The translations under genes and the position numbers were made by a program. The notes beneath the pieces were generated by a model. That model was not told the DNA's origin. It saw nothing but the letters and a program-made list of their open reading frames with translations, and did no database searches. A stretch of DNA of 64,000 bases from NCBI RefSeq assembly GCF_001428545.1, contig NZ_LMHZ01000078.1, positions 384 through 64,383 on the forward strand, in the 5' to 3' direction. Of the stretch, positions 45,397-53,988 are shown one piece after another; position 1 is the first letter of the stretch; the number at the start of each line of letters is the position of its first letter. The stretch is from Noviherbaspirillum sp. Root189 (GTDB lineage Bacteria; Pseudomonadota; Gammaproteobacteria; Burkholderiales; Burkholderiaceae_D).

Positions 45397-45585
45397 ATGC
45401 ACATCAAACCGTACGTAAAGCCTGCCCAAGGTGACGATTCGCCGGCCAGCCTGAAAGACATCATGACGCAACCGCCGATGGATGCGCAAAAACATCAGCA
45501 TCTGATGTATGCAAAAGTCTTGCGGCGACGGGGAATTGAAGACCGTGAAGCGGAGAAAAAACTCGAAGCCTCTGATCTTTGGTAA
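45397..45585 (+). CDS. Small hypothetical protein, 62 aa
   Basis: The product is hydrophilic and helical (DAQKHQHLMYAKVLRRRGIEDREAEKKLEASDLW at its end). GAGG lies 12 bp before the ATG, a little far. No family was recognised. It is called on its codon use and isolated position; it could be spurious. Confidence 0.4.
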   Translation: MHIKPYVKPAQGDDSPASLKDIMTQPPMDAQKHQHLMYAKVLRRRGIEDREAEKKLEASDLW

Positions 45586-45776
45586 TGCACTCCGGCAACG
45601 CCGTAACAAGGCGATGCTTAGTGTGATACAAGGTTCTAGGGTGAGCAAGTCCTAATGCTGCTCATGACGAGCTATGTAGCGCCACATTACCCGTAAGCAT
45701 CACTTCTTAAGACAGGCGTACTCCTTCGGGAGTAAATCACTTTGCTGGTGAATGCAGTCTGAATGTAATCTTCTGA

Positions 45777-45803
45777 AGCAGGCCTGCCTCGGGCAGGCCT
45801 GCT
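45777..45803. other. Perfect 12-bp hairpin at the 3' end of the next minus-strand gene
   Basis: AGCAGGCCTGCC and GGCAGGCCTGCT enclose TCG. It lies 4 bp past the stop of the gene at 45808-46041 and may end or protect its transcript; there is no long T-run. Confidence 0.5.
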
Positions 45804-45807
45804 CTTG

Positions 45808-46041
45808 CTAGGACAATGCGCCTTCTTCACGAAGCCAGCGCACAAGCTGCTCAAGTCCATGCGCATTGATGGCAATAGAACTTGATGTTGGGCTGCTACC
45901 ATTTGTATCCTGACGGATTTGGATCTGTATCGCTGCCTTGCTTTCCGGATGGACAGTCACAACTAGCTGTTCAGTGCCCAGTTCGGTGGCATTCTGAATG
46001 ACAGCTTTTCCCAGTTCTACCTCATGAAAAGTTGTTCTCAT
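45808..46041 (-). CDS. Small hypothetical protein, 77 aa
   Basis: GGAGTGAGTA lies directly before the ATG. The product begins MRTTFHEVELGKAVIQNA and has alternating beta-like segments (QLVVTVHPESKAAIQIQIRQ) and a C-terminal amphipathic helix (HGLEQLVRWLREEGAL). No domain was recognised. A hairpin follows its stop. A real small gene is likely because both ends are marked. Confidence 0.52.
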   Translation of the reverse strand: MRTTFHEVELGKAVIQNATELGTEQLVVTVHPESKAAIQIQIRQDTNGSSPTSSSIAINAHGLEQLVRWLREEGALS

Positions 46042-46252
46042 TACTCACTCCGATTCTCAAGAATGCTTTAGTTATAGCGCATGGATCGCAGAAGGGAAGG
46101 CATGCTGCGATGCATTAACCGTCTAGAATTTCAATTTGACGCGACTTATTGCGCTGAGGATATACAGGCGACTGAATCTGCAACGCAGACATGTCATACT
46201 GTTTGACTGTTGCCACTTATAAAGCTATATCCTGGCTTTACCCTTGATCTCC

Positions 46253-46897
46253 ATGAAATGCGTCATCATTCCTGTTACGCCCTTTCAGCAAAACTGCAGC
46301 ATCCTCGTCTGTGAGTCAACGCTTTGCGCCGCCATTGTTGATCCAGGCGGCGACCTGCCCCGTCTGCGTGCCGGTATCGAGGAGCTTGGCGTCAAACTGG
46401 AAAAAGTATTTTTGACCCATGCGCACCTGGACCATTGTGCTGCCGCCGATCATGTCAGGCGAGAATTTGGCGTTCCAATTGAAGGTCCGCACCATGAAGA
46501 TGAATTCTGGCTGGATCAGCTCGCCGAGGCGACCCGGCGCACAGGATTCCCCCCAGCAGAGCCTTTCCTTCCGAACCGGTGGCTGAGCGACGGAGATATG
46601 GTAACGTTTGGAGATCAAACCCTTGAGGTCTTGCATTGCCCGGGACATACGCCGGGCCATGTGGTTTTCTTTCATCGCGGTGTACAACTTGCGCTGGTCG
46701 GCGATGTGATCTTTCAGGGTTCAATTGGTCGAACTGACTTCCCACGGGGAGACCATGCCACACTCATCCGCTCCATTCGTGAAAAACTCTGGCCCCTTGG
46801 CGATGATGTCACATTCGTACCCGGTCATGGCCCTGTATCCACCTTTGGTAAGGAGCGGCTGACCAACCCGTTTGTGGCCGATAAACGCTTCAGATGA
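46253..46897 (+). CDS. MBL-fold hydrolase (glyoxalase II / YcbL-like)
   Basis: The product of about 214 residues has the metallo-beta-lactamase signature THAHLDH (HxHxDH), further ligands in HCPGHTPGHV and GDVIFQGSIGRTDFPRGD, and the final His in VPGHGPVSTFGKER. This matches the YcbL/glyoxalase II-like group, metal-dependent thioester or ester hydrolases. The ATG at 46253 is preferred to a TTG at 46244. No partner genes adjoin. Confidence 0.85.
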   Translation: MKCVIIPVTPFQQNCSILVCESTLCAAIVDPGGDLPRLRAGIEELGVKLEKVFLTHAHLDHCAAADHVRREFGVPIEGPHHEDEFWLDQLAEATRRTGFPPAEPFLPNRWLSDGDMVTFGDQTLEVLHCPGHTPGHVVFFHRGVQLALVGDVIFQGSIGRTDFPRGDHATLIRSIREKLWPLGDDVTFVPGHGPVSTFGKERLTNPFVADKRFR

Positions 46898-47066
46898 AGT
46901 ATTGCGACGATGTTATCTCTTGAAGAAGTAAAAATTTTTCGAAACATCGTTGCCCTAAGGCTCGCCTAAGAATCGCATGAGACACTGTGGCAGCGCAACA
47001 GGATTGCTCTGGGATCAGCCAATGTGGCGTTGCGCAGTGTCGATTTGCGAATTCAATGGAGGGTGT

Positions 47067-47237
47067 ATGGCACAGAATTTCACCGTTCGGAACGTTACCG
47101 ATAAATCAACTCCGGGCGCGATTAAAGCCGCACTGGCTAGCGATGACATCAGAACAGTTCCGATTACGAGTCGTCCCCGTGTTCAGCGCATTGAACTGGA
47201 ACGACGTGATCGTTTTGGCCGTTTTGGCCGCCGATAA
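47067..47237 (+). CDS. Small basic hypothetical protein, 56 aa
   Basis: GGAGGG lies 3 bp before the ATG. The product starts MAQNFTVRNVTDKSTPGAIK and ends in a strongly basic, arginine-rich tail (RVQRIELERRDRFGRFGRR), suggesting nucleic acid or membrane binding. An upstream ATG at 46977 would add 30 residues without a ribosome site. No family was recognised. A large hairpin follows 21 bp later. Confidence 0.5.
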   Translation: MAQNFTVRNVTDKSTPGAIKAALASDDIRTVPITSRPRVQRIELERRDRFGRFGRR

Positions 47238-47258
47238 ATCTCGGTAGGATGCAGGTCG

Positions 47259-47292
47259 GTCTGGTGCGGTATGAATACCTGCAGCACCAGAC
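47259..47292. other. Stable hairpin downstream of the 56-aa gene
   Basis: GTCTGGTGC/GCACCAGAC (9 bp) continues into GGTAT/ATACC (5 bp) with a TGCA bulge and a 2-nt loop. There is no T-run, so it may be a 3' protective or factor-dependent end. Confidence 0.5.
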
Positions 47293-47709
47293 AGGTAGCA
47301 CCATTCCGGCACAGTCGCTGTCCCCGCTGCAGATGCATGAGATGCGCACGGTATGCTGCGGTACTGGTTAAGATCAAAAACAACCCCCCATTTCCCTATC
47401 GTTAAGGTATGACTGTTCGGGTATGACGGTCTGACAGCAAACGCTCTTTCATCCTAGTAACGGGCTGATTTGTCTTGCGGCGTAAATCTGATCGTCCAAG
47501 CGAACCACACCTCTACCATGTTCCTTCAGAGAACGTGCATTTGATTGCTTCTCCCGTCATGATCATGCAAGACGGGCGGCGACAAACCCTTCTTTACTGG
47601 GCTTATCAATTTCCGAATACTTGACGGCGCTTGCTGCAAAGGGCGCACGGCAACTACAATTCGACAAGCTGTTGCGGTTGGCGCCAGCAAATGTGACTTT
47701 GATGGCAAA
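47293..47709. other. Intergenic region before the two-component system
   Basis: The 417 bp contain no ORF I can support. The response-regulator promoter is expected near the right end, but no clear consensus was found. Confidence 0.3.
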
Positions 47710-48369
47710 ATGAAAATTCTCCTGGTAGAAGACGATGTCATGATCGGTGAAAACATCCAGATCGCACTGGATGGGGAAGGTATTGCCAGCGATTGGGTCA
47801 AGGACGGGACTGCGGCCGATGCTGCCCTGGCGACGCATACCTACGATGCCGTCCTGCTGGATCTTGGCCTGCCAGGCAAGGATGGCATAGAACTGTTGCG
47901 CGGTATGCGCGCCCGCTCGGATAGTACGCCGGTCATGGCGGTCACCGCGCGCGACACAGTACCCGAACGTGTGCTCGGCTTGAAAGCCGGCGCCGACGAT
48001 TACCTGATCAAGCCATTCGATCTTGAAGAATTGATCGCACGCCTGCATGCGTTGGTCAGGCGCGCCCGGGGGAACACTGAATCGGTGTATCGTCATGGCG
48101 AGGTGCTCGTCAATGCCGCGACGCGCCAGGTGCTGGTCGGGGACAGGCAGGTCATACTGTCTTCGCGCGAATGGGCGATCCTTGATGCGCTGGTCGCAAG
48201 GCCGGGCGCTATCCTTTCCCGTGGTCAACTTGAAGAGCGATTGTATGGCTGGTCCAGCGATGTGGAGAGCAATGCCATTGAAGTCTATATCCACGGCCTG
48301 CGTAAAAAGCTTGGACAACAATTCGTGATTAACGTACGTGGTCTCGGCTACATGGTGGAAAAGCCGTGA
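47710..48369 (+). CDS. OmpR-family response regulator
   Basis: The 219-residue regulator has a receiver domain with acidic pocket VEDD and phosphorylation site Asp51 (VLLDLGLPG), TARD and KPFD switch residues. A C-terminal winged helix follows (LSSREWAILDALVARPGAILSRGQLEERLYGWSSDVESNAIEVYIHGLRKKL). It is of the QseB/PmrA/TctD type. The stop codon overlaps the start of the histidine kinase gene, so the pair is cotranscribed and coupled. Confidence 0.93.
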   Translation: MKILLVEDDVMIGENIQIALDGEGIASDWVKDGTAADAALATHTYDAVLLDLGLPGKDGIELLRGMRARSDSTPVMAVTARDTVPERVLGLKAGADDYLIKPFDLEELIARLHALVRRARGNTESVYRHGEVLVNAATRQVLVGDRQVILSSREWAILDALVARPGAILSRGQLEERLYGWSSDVESNAIEVYIHGLRKKLGQQFVINVRGLGYMVEKP

Positions 48370-49703
48370 TGAAGTCGTTGCGTATTCGCCTGATCCTGCT
48401 GCTCGGCGTGGCAATTCTTGGATCGGCCGCACTGCAGTTTGCCGTGTCTCTGCGCGAAGCCATGCAGGAAGCGAACAAGCTGTTCGACTATCACATGAAA
48501 CAGATGGCTTTCGCCCTCAAGGACACCGGCCTGGACGACACCGAGTGGTACACCTCTTCCAAGCCCAGCACGAATTTTGATTTCGTCATCCAGATATGGA
48601 GTGATGACGGTGTACGGGTATTCCAAAGACGTCCTTACCTGTTTCTCCCGCAGCAGGCCGAAGTGGGATTCTCTACAGTTTCACTCAATAACGGTGTATG
48701 GCGTGTGTATGCGATAGAGCATCAGGCGCGTCGAATACAGGTTGCGCAAAGAATGGAGACGCGTAGTGACCGGGCAATTTCGCTTGCGATGCATTCGCTA
48801 TGGCCGATCGTTCCCACATCGTTGTTATTGTTTGCTGCAGCATGGTGGGTAGTGACATCTGCATTAAGTCCACTTAACCGTATTGGTAATGACCTGGCAC
48901 ATCGCAACGCCAACTCGCTGTCGCCCGTGTCAGATCAGGGTGTACCGCGCGAAGTATCTTTGCTGGTTGCTGAACTCAACTCATTGCTTGTGCGTATGGC
49001 GAATGCCCTGCGATCGCAGCAGCATTTTGTGGCGGACGCCGCACATGAGCTGCGTTCGCCCCTAACCGCCTTGAAATTGCAACTGCAGACACTGACCCGT
49101 GCCAAGGACGACGTCGCCAGAGCGCAGGCCATTATCCGCCTGCAAGGTGGGGTTGAACGCGCGTCAAGACTGGTCGAACAATTGCTCGCGCTGGCGAGAC
49201 AGGATCCATTGTCTGAACCCAATCCGCAGGCGCCGGTAAGCTTTACCGCATGTATGGAAAATGCCGTTGCCGATGTGGGACCGCTCGCGGCATCCCGGCA
49301 CGTCAACGTCAGCATGCTTGATATTGCTGAAGTAAGCGTTCCAGGTGACGCCGAAGCCTTGCGCGTCATGATCCGCAATCTGCTCGACAATGCCATCCGG
49401 TATGTGCCGCATGGCGGAAAGGTGGTCGCCGCTATTAACCGCACCGAAACGGGTGTCGAGCTGACAGTAGAAGACTCAGGTCCAGGGATTTCCGAAGAAA
49501 ACCGTGCGCGCGTGTTTGACCGGTTCTATCGTGTACCCGGCACAAGCGCTGGAGGAAGCGGCCTGGGGCTGGCGATCGTCAAGGCGATTGTGGAACGGCA
49601 TGAAGGCACGATACAGCTTGGCCAATCGACCTTGGGCGGACTAAAGGTAAGTATCCTCATGCCGGCCTGCGAAGATGAAGAAAAGATGGCGCTACAGGCA
49701 TGA
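48369..49703 (+). CDS. Sensor histidine kinase, QseC/TctE-like
   Basis: The product of about 444 residues has two membrane helices (about residues 7-27 and 146-164) bounding a periplasmic sensor. A HAMP-like linker and HisKA follow with phospho-acceptor His226 (DAAHELRSPLTALKLQ). The ATPase domain shows NLLDNAIRYVP, DSGPGISEENRARVFDRFYR and GSGLGLAIVKAIVERH. It is the partner of the upstream regulator. The ATG at 48369 overlaps the regulator stop (TGATG). The signal is unknown. Confidence 0.93.
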   Translation: MKSLRIRLILLLGVAILGSAALQFAVSLREAMQEANKLFDYHMKQMAFALKDTGLDDTEWYTSSKPSTNFDFVIQIWSDDGVRVFQRRPYLFLPQQAEVGFSTVSLNNGVWRVYAIEHQARRIQVAQRMETRSDRAISLAMHSLWPIVPTSLLLFAAAWWVVTSALSPLNRIGNDLAHRNANSLSPVSDQGVPREVSLLVAELNSLLVRMANALRSQQHFVADAAHELRSPLTALKLQLQTLTRAKDDVARAQAIIRLQGGVERASRLVEQLLALARQDPLSEPNPQAPVSFTACMENAVADVGPLAASRHVNVSMLDIAEVSVPGDAEALRVMIRNLLDNAIRYVPHGGKVVAAINRTETGVELTVEDSGPGISEENRARVFDRFYRVPGTSAGGSGLGLAIVKAIVERHEGTIQLGQSTLGGLKVSILMPACEDEEKMALQA

Positions 49704-49736
49704 CATTAAAGGCGTCAAACCTCAATCGATAATAAG

Positions 49737-49841
49737 AGCTCCTATCAAAATGCCGCTTGCCTGGGGTCGCCGAGATCCCCTGGCCGTACGCCTGTACTGT
49801 CTTCGCCGGCGTGCCTTGCCATCGTCATTTTGATAGGAGCT
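49737..49841 (+). ncRNA. Long structured stem-loop after the histidine kinase
   Basis: AGCTCCTATCAAAATG (49737-49752) is exactly complementary to 49826-49841, and AGCTTTAAATTT follows the second arm. The 73-nt interior has further complementary pieces (CTGGGGTC with GATCCCCTGG; GTACGCCTGTAC). This could be a structured 3' region, a small RNA, or the ends of a decayed small element. Transcription is not shown. Confidence 0.4.
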
Positions 49842-49862
49842 TTAAATTTGCTCTGACATCCA

Positions 49863-49887
49863 ACATACATCACAGCGTGATGTATGT
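49863..49887. other. Perfect 11-bp inverted repeat
   Basis: ACATACATCAC and GTGATGTATGT enclose AGC. It lies 21 bp beyond the previous stem-loop and before GCGCT-AACAAG-AGCGC, a third small hairpin. It may be an operator or part of a structured RNA. Confidence 0.5.
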
Positions 49888-49980
49888 GCGTTTTGGCGAG
49901 GGCGCTAACAAGAGCGCTTTCACTAAGGAGGAATCCCGCTTTATGGGCAGAAGGCGCAATCAGGAGCAGTCAGAAACGGG

Positions 49981-50061
49981 AAAGCCCGCGTCTTATGGAC
50001 GCGGGCTTTCAGTTGTCTCCTCATCTCTCCTGAGATGGATTTTTTTATACAGCAGGCAGAT
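49981..50061 (+). ncRNA. Copy C of the CCCGC-hairpin / CUCC element
   Basis: A perfect 12-bp stem (49981-49992 with 49998-50009) is followed by CAGTTGTCTCCTC, then a hairpin CATCTC-TCCT-GAGATG (50022-50037), seven T residues, and TACAGC/GCAGAT. The order of parts matches copy B at 15725, and TTGTCTCCTC-hairpin-GGAT matches copy A. The plus-strand hairpin plus T-run could terminate a short RNA. No clear promoter is seen. Confidence 0.45.
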
Positions 50062-50293
50062 TCTGCATCATTTCGGGACATTTGCAAATACTTCTTTCGC
50101 TTAGAGTTGCGCAGGCACGCAAGACGCTGCCGAGCCTTAAGGCTCACCTAAGGATTCTCGTGCATGATGGCAAGCGTCGGAAGACGATCTGGTTCTTGGG
50201 CCAGGTTAGAGTGCGTAGACCGAGCGGTCATGCCGCTGACTTCGTCGACATTGTCACTGCACGCATGAACCGGTTTTTGCGTGCAGATGCGCG

Positions 50294-50476
50294 ATGAAGT
50301 CGCCGCAGCAGGAAAGCTTGGATTCCCTTCGGGTCCGCGCCTGTTTATCAGGGCGGACCGTTTTTTTGAACATCGCGTATAAGTTGGACGCAACAAGATC
50401 AGGCTACGACGAGTATTCATTGCTTATCAGAACATCTCCCGGCGGCCCACCTCGTATTGTCCGGCACGAGCTGTAA
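50294..50476 (+). CDS. Doubtful small hypothetical ORF, 60 aa
   Basis: The frame encodes a soluble 60-residue peptide with SLRVRACLSGRTVFLNIAYKLD. There is no clear ribosome binding site and no family match. It is listed because it is the best coding candidate in a 1-kb gene-poor stretch (49704-50756). Confidence 0.22.
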   Translation: MKSPQQESLDSLRVRACLSGRTVFLNIAYKLDATRSGYDEYSLLIRTSPGGPPRIVRHEL

Positions 50477-50756
50477 TCACCTTACGGCAGGTCCGCATGT
50501 CCCTGAACAGGTCTCGATCGATCAGGACAAAGACGATTTTTCAGCCAAAAGCCTTGCTCCTTAAGTTATCTCATCAGAGCGGGATGTCGGAGGCAGAGTG
50601 ATTGAAACAAGTGCTTGCCAGTGTTGCCCGATATCGAATAACACTGGCCGTATCATCCTATGCGATGCAGCCGACGTGTAAGAACGGAGCGGGCAGGCGA
50701 AACCGGCCGCTTGCGCAATGCAATTGCTCGTGCGAAGCCTCAGGGTAAAAGACTTT

Positions 50757-51146
50757 ATGCAGCAAAATTACATCCCGGAAGAGGTAAGTCAATTTGTCGT
50801 CAGTCACATCCCGACCGTGCCTTTTTTAGAGGCGATGCTATTGATCAGAACCGAGAGGGAGCAGCCTTGGGATGGAAAGCGGCTGGCAAGACGCCTGTAC
50901 ATGAACGAAAGAGCCGCATCCGAATTGTTGCGGCAGTTATATCAAGCGGGTTTTGCCTTAGAAGTGGATGGCTTGCCAGGCGCGTTTTTCTACGCACCAT
51001 CGACACCTGAATTTGCACTTGTCATCGATACACTCGCTGCTACCTATGGACAGCATCTGGTGGAAGTGAGTAATTTGATTCATTCGCGGAATGCAAAACA
51101 TGCTCATCAGTTTGCAGATACGTTGAAGCCTATGAACGAGCCGTGA
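50757..51146 (+). CDS. Winged-helix-like hypothetical protein
   Basis: The product of about 129 residues contains PWDGKRLARRLYMNERAASELLRQLYQAGFALEVDGLPGAFFYAP, which reads as a winged helix with recognition helix and wing. A helical C-terminus follows (LVIDTLAATYGQHLVEVSNLIHSR). It could be a small regulator. The ATG at 50757 is preferred; another at 50718 has no ribosome site. Confidence 0.6.
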   Translation: MQQNYIPEEVSQFVVSHIPTVPFLEAMLLIRTEREQPWDGKRLARRLYMNERAASELLRQLYQAGFALEVDGLPGAFFYAPSTPEFALVIDTLAATYGQHLVEVSNLIHSRNAKHAHQFADTLKPMNEP

Positions 51147-51580
51147 GCACAGCAGCGCCACAAGCCGGTGAAGTGGCAGCCGCTTCCTTTTCATGGAACG
51201 CATGATCGCCACACTTCTCGGCTGAAGGCAGCCGGTATCCGGTATCCAATAGCAGATGCTATTCAGTACTGCCATGCCTGAAATAGCGCATCGTATCTCA
51301 AGCTGATGTCGTAAGATCTTGCGGCGAAGTTGATCGGGTGCTTTTGTTTCACGAAGATGGCAAGCGCATGGAGACAACGACAGGCTACAGCAAGCCTATC
51401 GGTTGACCTGATAACATGCATTCCACCCATGCCGCAGAAATATTTGCCTCTTCGCAAGGAGCCTGCAATAAACAAATTCGAACGGGCAGTTGGTACCACT
51501 GACCCTGCGCTTGACGTGTTGGCTTGCCCCGCACGTTCTCGCGACCCGTCCTCGGTGGACGCTAAAGAAATGGAGAGCAC
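51147..51580. other. Intergenic region before the antiporter operon
   Basis: The 434 bp contain no supported gene. TGGAGAG at the right end is the ribosome site of the antiporter gene. No promoter or hairpin stands out. Confidence 0.3.
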
Positions 51581-52765
51581 ATGATCGATTTGTTACCGTT
51601 GAGTGCGGATTTTGTCTGGCCGCTGGCAGTTGCCCTCGCATGGGTGCTCGGGGAGATCGTCCATCGCGGAACGAACCTTCCAAGGATCAGCATCTATAGC
51701 CTGACAGGCATGTTTCTCTCCTACGCGCAGGTAGGTCTGCTTCCACGCCCGAGCGAAAGCTCCGTCGTACTGATCGCCAATATGGCATTTGGGCTGATTC
51801 TTTTTGAATTCGCATATCGGATCAACTTGCGCTGGCTCCGGACCAATTGGTGGATTGCCGCCGGTGGCGTGGTTGAGTCTGTATTGACCTTCGTCCTCGT
51901 CTATGCGGCGGTGAGTTACTTTGGAATGAATGGCTTGCCTGGCTTGCTGCTGGCTGCGTTGGCGGTATCGACCTCGCCAGCCGAAGTATTGCGCGTCGTG
52001 AATGAACAGCGCAGCTCCGGACAAGTAACGGAGCGCGTGTTGCACATGACGGCACTGAACTGTTTTTTCGCCGTATTTGCGTTCAACCTGATTGTAGGTT
52101 TGTGGTCTTTTCAAAGCTCGGGCAGTCTGTGGAATGCGGTTTCCAACAGTTTGCTGGTGCTGCTGGTATCCGGCGCCCTCGGGGTCGCTTTCGGTTACGC
52201 GGTACCCGGCCTCCTTCGCAAGCTTGGCGTCTTGGGACGCGATGCGACACTCGCTTTCGCGATTGCGATAATCCTGCTTGCGTCGCTGGCCCAGGCATTC
52301 AAGATGTCTGCAATCCTGGCGACGCTGACCTTCGGATTCGTGGTGCGACATCGCCGTGTGAGCCTTGGGCAGGCCCAGCGAAATTTTGGCATCCTGGGAG
52401 AGTTGCTGACGGTGCTGCTTTTTGTATTCATTGGCGCGACACTGGCATGGCCAAGAATTGTCTCCGGTGTGCACATTGCGCTGGCACTGCTGGGCGCGCG
52501 CTTCGTGTCGAAACTGCTCGGCGCAACGGTGTTTGCACGCTTTAGCGGCACTACATGGCGCAAGGGGTTGCTCACCGGTCTGGCCATGTCGCCGATGTCG
52601 GTACTTGTCATGGGTCTGCTGGTGCAAACCCGCTCAATGGGCGTCGATCTGATGGATCAGTTAGCGCCATTGGCTGCGGCCACATTGCTCCTTGCCGTGA
52701 TCGGACCCATGCTCACGCTGCTTGCGCTGCGATTTGCTGATGAAACATCGGAAATAGAGGAGTAA
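51581..52765 (+). CDS. Cation:proton antiporter (CPA family)
   Basis: The 394-residue membrane protein has about 11-12 helices and Na+/H+ exchanger-domain features (LLAALAVSTSPAEVLRVVNEQRSSGQVTERVLHMTALN, then AFKMSAILATLTFGFVVRHRRVSLGQ). It lacks the C-terminal TrkA-N/RCK domain of KefB/KefC. GGAGAG lies 6 bp before the ATG. The next gene starts 4 bp after its stop, so they are cotranscribed. Confidence 0.83.
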   Translation: MIDLLPLSADFVWPLAVALAWVLGEIVHRGTNLPRISIYSLTGMFLSYAQVGLLPRPSESSVVLIANMAFGLILFEFAYRINLRWLRTNWWIAAGGVVESVLTFVLVYAAVSYFGMNGLPGLLLAALAVSTSPAEVLRVVNEQRSSGQVTERVLHMTALNCFFAVFAFNLIVGLWSFQSSGSLWNAVSNSLLVLLVSGALGVAFGYAVPGLLRKLGVLGRDATLAFAIAIILLASLAQAFKMSAILATLTFGFVVRHRRVSLGQAQRNFGILGELLTVLLFVFIGATLAWPRIVSGVHIALALLGARFVSKLLGATVFARFSGTTWRKGLLTGLAMSPMSVLVMGLLVQTRSMGVDLMDQLAPLAAATLLLAVIGPMLTLLALRFADETSEIEE

Positions 52766-52769
52766 TAGC

Positions 52770-53891
52770 ATGCCGCTTGAACCATTTGGCACTTCTAAAC
52801 CGCTGACCCTCGGGGTCGAGCTTGAACTCCAGTTAGTCAGCCTGAGCGATTTCGATCTCGTCGAGGCAAGTCCGGACATGCTCGGACTGCTGGAGCGTCG
52901 CAAATTTCCTGGCAACGTCGTCCCGGAAATTACGGAAAGCATGATCGAAGTCTCGACCGACGTGCATACAGGCTATAACGGCTTGCTGGCACAGTTGCGC
53001 GAGATTCGCGATGCCCTGGTCCATGCCGGTGACATGCTCAATGTCGGCGTCTGCGGAGGCGGCACCCATCCTTTCCAGAAATGGTCCGAGCGAAAAATTT
53101 TCTCGAAGCCGCGCTTCAAGGAAGTGTCGACACTCTATGGCTATCTGGCAAAGCAATTTACGATTTTCGGCCAGCACGTGCACGTGGGATGCAGTTCCGG
53201 CGACGAGGCGTTGCGACTCCTTCACGCGTTGAATCGCTTTGTTCCGCATTTCATTGCTTTGTCCGCCTCATCGCCGTATGTGCAGGGGCGCGACACCTTG
53301 TTCAACTCATCCCGCCTCAATTCTGTCTTCGCCTTCCCGCTGAGCGGACGGGCGCCGTTCCTGCTTACCTGGGAAGACTTCAAGAACGAATACTTTTCCA
53401 AGATGGAAAGTACCGGTATCGTCAAAAGCATGAAGGATTTTTACTGGGATATCCGGCCAAAGCCGGAATTCGGGACGATCGAATTACGTGTCTGCGACAC
53501 GCCGCTCACCGTGGAAAGGGCAGCGGCGCTAGCCTGCTATCTTCAAGCCTTGTGCAGCTATCTGCGTGAAGGCACGGAGTCCGCGCCGCGTGAAGAGGAT
53601 TACCTGGTTTATAACTACAACCGTTTTCAGGCGTGCCGCTTTGGGCTCGATGGCACCATCGTTCATCCGCAGTCACATGAAAGCCTGTCGGTGCGCGAAG
53701 ATATCCTGACGACGCTGCGCAAGGTCGAACCGTATGCCGCGCAGCTGGAATGCCTGCCTGCGCTTGAGCATATCTATGCAACGGCCCATGCCGGAAGCGA
53801 TGCGTTTTTCCTGCGCCAGGAACGCGCCAGTAGCGGTAGTACCGAAGGTATGGTCGACGCGGCTGTCCAACGCTTCCGGCACGATTTCTGA
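52770..53891 (+). CDS. ybdK: Carboxylate-amine ligase, YbdK/GCS2 family
   Basis: The 373-residue product belongs to the glutamate-cysteine ligase 2 family. It shows TLGVELELQLV at the start, VVPEITESMIEVSTDVHTGY, FGQHVHVG and DIRPKPEFGTIELRVCDTPLTVE. E. coli YbdK has weak gamma-glutamylcysteine ligase activity. GAGGAG lies in the end of the antiporter gene, 4 bp upstream. Coupling with an antiporter suggests a role in ion or redox balance, by association only. Confidence 0.88.
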   Translation: MPLEPFGTSKPLTLGVELELQLVSLSDFDLVEASPDMLGLLERRKFPGNVVPEITESMIEVSTDVHTGYNGLLAQLREIRDALVHAGDMLNVGVCGGGTHPFQKWSERKIFSKPRFKEVSTLYGYLAKQFTIFGQHVHVGCSSGDEALRLLHALNRFVPHFIALSASSPYVQGRDTLFNSSRLNSVFAFPLSGRAPFLLTWEDFKNEYFSKMESTGIVKSMKDFYWDIRPKPEFGTIELRVCDTPLTVERAAALACYLQALCSYLREGTESAPREEDYLVYNYNRFQACRFGLDGTIVHPQSHESLSVREDILTTLRKVEPYAAQLECLPALEHIYATAHAGSDAFFLRQERASSGSTEGMVDAAVQRFRHDF

Positions 53892-53988
53892 TCGTTGCGC
53901 CAACTCGGACAGCATGATTGTCCAACTGCTATGATTGCCATCCAGCGCGGCGTGACGCGTCGCGCGCAACCAGACGTGGGGGATAGAA

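Noticed and set aside
45586-45776. Possible small RNA between the 62-aa gene and the 12-bp hairpin
   Set aside because: Apart from the hairpin at 45777-45803, no promoter or conserved structure can be supported.
49943-50104. A short plus-strand frame after AAGGAGG in the hairpin-rich region
   Set aside because: It reads through two strong hairpins and a T-run; spacing from AAGGAGG is long, so I treat it as non-coding.
51593-52627. A 344-codon minus-strand frame opposite the antiporter gene
   Set aside because: Composition is Gln/Arg/His-rich as expected for an antisense frame; the antiporter is strongly supported.
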